DNA of 64,000 nucleotides, taken from contig OY756970.1 of the NCBI GenBank assembly GCA_963580455.1, positions 3,224,001 to 3,288,000 on the forward strand, in the 5' to 3' direction. The stretch comes from Euonymus europaeus (Eukaryota; Streptophyta; Magnoliopsida; Celastrales; Celastraceae). Each line of letters begins with the position of its first letter. Position 1 is the stretch's first letter. Of the stretch, positions 60,115 to 64,000 are shown one piece after another. A model generated the notes under the pieces. It was not told where the DNA came from and made no database searches. It worked only from the letters and a program-made list of their open reading frames with translations. The translations under genes and the position numbers were made by a program.

Positions 60115-60449
60115 TGTACCACTGTTTCAGGGTTTTTATCACACTAACTGAGAATTACTTCTTGCGCATATATATACACACACACAGAGATGGCACTTAT
60201 ATTTATGCTATTCACATTAAACAAAGTTCGATTTGGTCAGGCGGTTTTTACTATGCGATCCTTGTTTCATATGTTAGCCATTTAGTACTTGGCATATATA
60301 TTAGATTTGTTCCTAGGGTCACAACCATGCAAGATAATATATGATTTTTTGGACGGCTAGCTCAAAGCATAGTGCTTCTGTTATCGATGCCTGGGCGGCG
60401 ATGGCAGATGTTTTGTAAATGGGTATTGCCATTTTGGTTCTGAACTGTA

Positions 60450-60842
60450 TGTTATAAATTGACGGTCCGGATCAAGCAGGATTGCAGCTTCAAATGAACT
60501 TGAGATAATAAAAGCGAAATTGGACACATAGATTTTACTTGGAAAACCCCTAATGAACAGGGTAAAAATCACGGACCAGTATAGAAGAATTCACTATAGA
60601 GTAGAGAATTACAACATTCTCTCTAATTTAACAAGGAGAGAACAATGACACTCTCTCTTGAAACTAGGAGAAAAACTAAAACCCTCTCAATACAAAAACC
60701 TCTTATCTCCCTCACTCTCACCTTCTCTTTCTCTCAACACAAATGTTGTGTTATTTTGTGTGTTTAACAAAGGAAGGCTCAAGCCTTTATATAGGCAATG
60801 GTAAGGAAACAAATTCCACAATATCATGCTTCAAATTCAACA
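60450..60842 (-). mobile_element. Copia-type LTR with degenerate primer-binding site
   Basis: On the minus strand it starts TGTTGAATTTGAAGC (60842) and ends TTTATAACA (60450), with TGTT/AACA termini. It contains a TATATAAAGG promoter motif (about 60785-60796) and the conserved copia segment GATTTTTACCCTGTTC followed by GGGGTTTTCCAAGTAAAATC. Just beyond the end, TTCAGAACC resembles the initiator Met-tRNA binding site (ATCAGAGCC). No second LTR and no pol are present, so it is a truncated element. Confidence 0.6.
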
Positions 60843-60849
60843 ATGGCAA

Positions 60850-62119
60850 GCTTGAATAGCATCCATTGTTGAATTCTTTTGGTGTAAGCCATTGTTGAAA
60901 ACACATGTTGAATTCTTTTGGTGCAACACTGTATATATTGAGAAAGCTTTGGTGGACAATTCTTCACACAACCTTGCTTGGATTGAGGGGAGTTAAGTGA
61001 GGTGTATTCATTATCTCTTTTTTTGCTTGAATTGTGGGTTTTGAGTGAATGAAAGTAATAAAAATATTATAATTACTAAAATACTCTTTAAATTAGAACC
61101 CATCATGGACTTCAGTGATCTTGCAATTCCAAGTTTGCATTTGATGATAATGGTAGATTACTTACTTATTTATGTGACCCAAAGTGATACCCAACATGGT
61201 TCATAGGCATGAATCTCCTTCTGAGATTTTACTAAAAGGATTTAGGGCATATTCCCTTTTAGATAATTTACTAATCATTTTTTGTCTTCCAATTTACGGA
61301 GACAAAGACAAAACAAGACCATGTTAATATTCTCAACCTCCCAATCCTAATTTTCATTAATTTTCTCAGCAACAAAACACGGAGCAAGAAAATTTGTTAA
61401 AACTGGCCAAATCAAAAATTAAATATTGAAGAATTAAGAATCATTGTAGAGAACCATAGTAGAATTAACAACTTGAATCAAGAAACCATAGTAAAAAAAC
61501 GCACCTGGAACGAGAGACCTAGAGCTGGAGCGAGAGCGTTGGAGACAAAGCGATGTCTGTCGTGCTATGTGAATGAGATAGACTTCAAAAAAGAATTTAG
61601 CGGGAAGGAGAGGCCTTTTAGGGCTTCTAAAGGGTATTTTGAATTTTTTCAAAAAATATGTATCTCTTCTCCTTCTTCACACTCCAATTTGAGAAGAAAA
61701 GAAAATGGGCAAAAAATTTGAAAATTTACCCTTATTTAATCCTTTATTATCACCTTCTTAAACCTCCCCCCACACCCATCCCCACCCCACCCCACAATCC
61801 AAGCAAGGGATACAAGTGATACCTATTAAGAGATGAGGGACGGAAATGACAAAAAAGAATTTTAGGGAGGTGGGAAACCAAAAGTATTAGATTTGCCAAA
61901 ACAAAAAAAGGACTATCATCAACTAATGTCCACGTGGCACATAGCAAATGAGACGAGAGTTCCGTGAGATTCATCATTAAAAAAGAATCACATCCTTTTT
62001 CAAAATAAAAAATAAAATCAGATCAGATCTTTTTCAGATGAACAAAAATCGGCAAAAGATTCTTCGTCGTCTCTGGTAGCGGTCGACGCGCTACTACGCC
62101 GTTTCGTATCGACTACACC
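60850..62119. other. Intergenic region and EF-hand gene upstream region
   Basis: It begins with repeats of TGTTGAATTCTTTTGGTG (60868-60925), probably LTR flank. No gene was recognised. The last 100 bases form a probable leader of the EF-hand gene. Confidence 0.5.
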
Positions 62120-63373
62120 ATGGGACAGATTCTTGACAAATTTCACGGTATGATCTCTTTTCCATTTCTTCCCCTGAAGTTTATCGTCTCTGGTTCTCAC
62201 CAATTTGTGGAAAGTGATTGAGTATTCGTATTACATGTTCTCTGCGATTCTTTCAAAATTAATTTGACATTTTCTGTTGATTCTTACTGAAATGATACAA
62301 AATCAAACAAGGAAAGAAAGCGCTGGTGGAGGTTTTCGATTTGAATTCTGTTTGGTGTTTCACTGTTGTTGATGTTGGATGTAAGTGTCAAATGATTGGT
62401 GTATAGCAATAGAGATCATCTTCCTGCATGGTTTTGATGGATATATAAGTACAGGAATGATTTCCCCTTATTTTATTTGATAAACAATCTCCTGCAAATC
62501 AAAACTAGAAGGGACTTCCAATTACACACGATAATATGTTAATATTTTCTAAAAAGGGTAAGCGAAATTGCAAGGAAATGCTAGAGGTGATGAATTACAT
62601 GTTCTGTGGATTGAATTTGATCATCTGAGTGATTTGGATCTTGTAATTTCATGATTATAGCGTAGATATAAACAATTTCAATAACTTTTGTCCGTAGATG
62701 GTTGGAGAAGTTGTTGTCATGTTATAGTCTCAGGCTGTGAGGCAGCAAACACAAGCCCAGGTTAGCCATATAATGAAAAGTTTTTGGTAGATTCGACATA
62801 CATTCTTTATGCAAAAGTGAGATATGAATGCTGAAACTAGTATAGTATTGCTTGGACTAAAGATGTTGAAGTTGGCAACTTTGTGCATTCAATTTCTGCC
62901 TGTGAATATTGCACTCTGTCTACTGGACTGACTATATTAGAATTAGTAACCATTCCATCTGTATCTGCCAAATCAAATATTACATAAATGTAAAGGTTGC
63001 CGAAATCCACTATTATCCAAAATTTCTTCCATGTATGTGGGTGTTACAGCTTTTGCCAACTTCTACAGGTAATAAACAGTGGAGGCAAAAACAAATTAGG
63101 ATGATAACAGACAAAGTGTATGATCGTGTCAAAAATCAAACAGGGAGGGCTACTTTGACATTTGAAGATCTTTACATTGCTGTTCTACTTATATACAAGT
63201 GAGAAGATTTGCTTGATTGCCGGACTTGGTGTTTAAGTTTATTTTATGAGAGTCACCTAATCGACACCAATGACCCTCATCGTGTGTGTGCATGTTTTAG
63301 TGATATCAATAAGCACTTGCCTGGCCCTCATTTTGATCCACCATCCAAAGAGCAAGTCAAAACTATGATGCAG
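62120..63373 (+). CDS. EF-hand family protein, first three exons (runs off the window)
   Basis: Exons 62120-62147, 63069-63198 and 63301-63373 join in frame to 77 codons: MGQILDKFHG, NKQWRQKQIRMITDKVYDRV, KNQTGRATLTFEDLYIAVLL, IYNDINKHLPGPHFDPPSKE, QVKTMMQ. This matches the N-terminus of a small plant EF-hand family (MGQxLDK...WR.KQI..ITDKV.DR.KN..G...LTFEDLYIAVL..YNDINK.LPGPHFDPP), about 160 residues long. The calcium-binding loop is expected in the next exon, which is not in the remaining 627 bases. The initial Met-Gly could be N-myristoylated. All junctions are GT-AG. Confidence 0.85.
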
Positions 63374-63662
63374 GTAATCTAATTCTAACTATGTGCATTC
63401 CCACCCCAATGACATAACTGCATAAGCATTGAAGATCTTATTAGATGGTGAATTTTTTGCAGTTTCACAGCTTTTTTTTTCTTCACTCGTAATATGTTGT
63501 TTGGGAAGTTGTAGGGACATGAATCATTTACCGCCTTGCCCCATTAACTAGATTTTCATGATGTGGTTATTCTTGGTTCATTGTTGATACATATGAAAAT
63601 TTATTCTTGTCATTTATTTATTTATGTTATAGACCCTAACGTTGGAAAACTGTGCTTTTGGT

Positions 63663-63830
63663 GGTAGAGCATCTCATTATCACACTACTCGGGATGATTG
63701 AGAACAATTTCTTGCTCAGTTAATTTAGAATCTTAGAGGAACATTAGAGCAACACATCATTCCACTACTCGGGATTATTGAGAATAATTTCTAGCTCAGT
63801 TGATTTAGAATGTCTCAGAGAAACATTTGT
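63663..63830 (+). repeat. 80-bp tandem duplication in the EF-hand gene intron
   Basis: The segment with CACTACTCGGGAT at 63683 recurs at 63763. The shared part runs through GCTCAGTT.ATTTAGAAT to AACATT with some substitutions. Confidence 0.9.
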
Positions 63831-64000
63831 CTACCATTGGTCATAAGCCCATAATGGGATTTCTTGAAGAAACCTTGAATAATACTGGATAACTAGGAAT
63901 GGGAAATCTACTACATGCATAAGGACCTTAGATTTTCTTTATATTATGTACACTTCACTTGGCATCGCCGTCTTTTCTTTATATCCCCCTTGATTGGCCA

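Noticed and set aside
61434..61977. Overlapping ORFs on both strands near 61.5-62.0 kb
   Set aside because: They cover simple A-rich and C-rich stretches and resemble no known protein.

Overview
This is a eudicot nuclear genome window. It has intron-containing plant genes with GT-AG junctions, plastid-targeted and secreted plant proteins, AT-rich intergenic DNA, microsatellites and many short transposon relics. Nothing in it is prokaryotic or organellar. I cannot name the species.

Layout. 1-2.7 kb is a 1.38-kb tandem duplication, followed by repeat-rich gene-free DNA to about 7 kb. 7-12.55 kb holds a DUF1005/ASG1-type gene (+) with a long 5'UTR intron that carries a truncated retrocopy. 13.4-16.2 kb is tubulin-folding cofactor A (-). 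16.6-18.65 kb is a gene graveyard: a RIO1 kinase remnant, two head-to-head SINEs that form a perfect palindrome, and an orphan first exon of a phytol kinase. 20.1-22.9 kb is a nodulin-like major facilitator (+). 25.35-26.65 kb is an intronless plastid xylulose-5-phosphate translocator, XPT (-). 27.6-31.2 kb is a decayed PIF/Harbinger element, followed by direct repeats and a MITE. 35.0-41.16 kb is AUGMIN subunit 7, with all exons recognisable but damaged at three points. 41.4-43.9 kb is a LINE fragment, a large foldback element and a very short SINE. 44.5-57.7 kb is a CDR1-like aspartic protease cluster: one intact gene (+), then a direct segmental duplication carrying one intact and one broken gene (-), with CACTA, SINE and LINE insertions. 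58.5-60.1 kb is a tau-class GST (-). 60.45-60.84 kb is a copia-type LTR. From 62.1 kb to the window end are the first exons of an EF-hand protein (+).

The order AUG7 - XPT - DUF1005 matches, from memory, Arabidopsis At5g17620-At5g17630-At5g17640. That suggests an ancestral block into which other genes and transposons have been inserted. The genes do not form one pathway. They cover plastid sugar-phosphate transport, microtubule assembly (cofactor A, augmin), secreted proteolysis and defence, detoxification and calcium sensing.

Most notable observations: the triply damaged AUG7; three separate AATT insertions that break one protease copy; an approximately 95-101-bp SINE family supported by target-site duplications and an empty site; the 32-bp palindrome joining two SINE heads; and the nested foldback element at 42.2-43.3 kb. 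All calls come from reading the sequence. No database search or alignment program was run.
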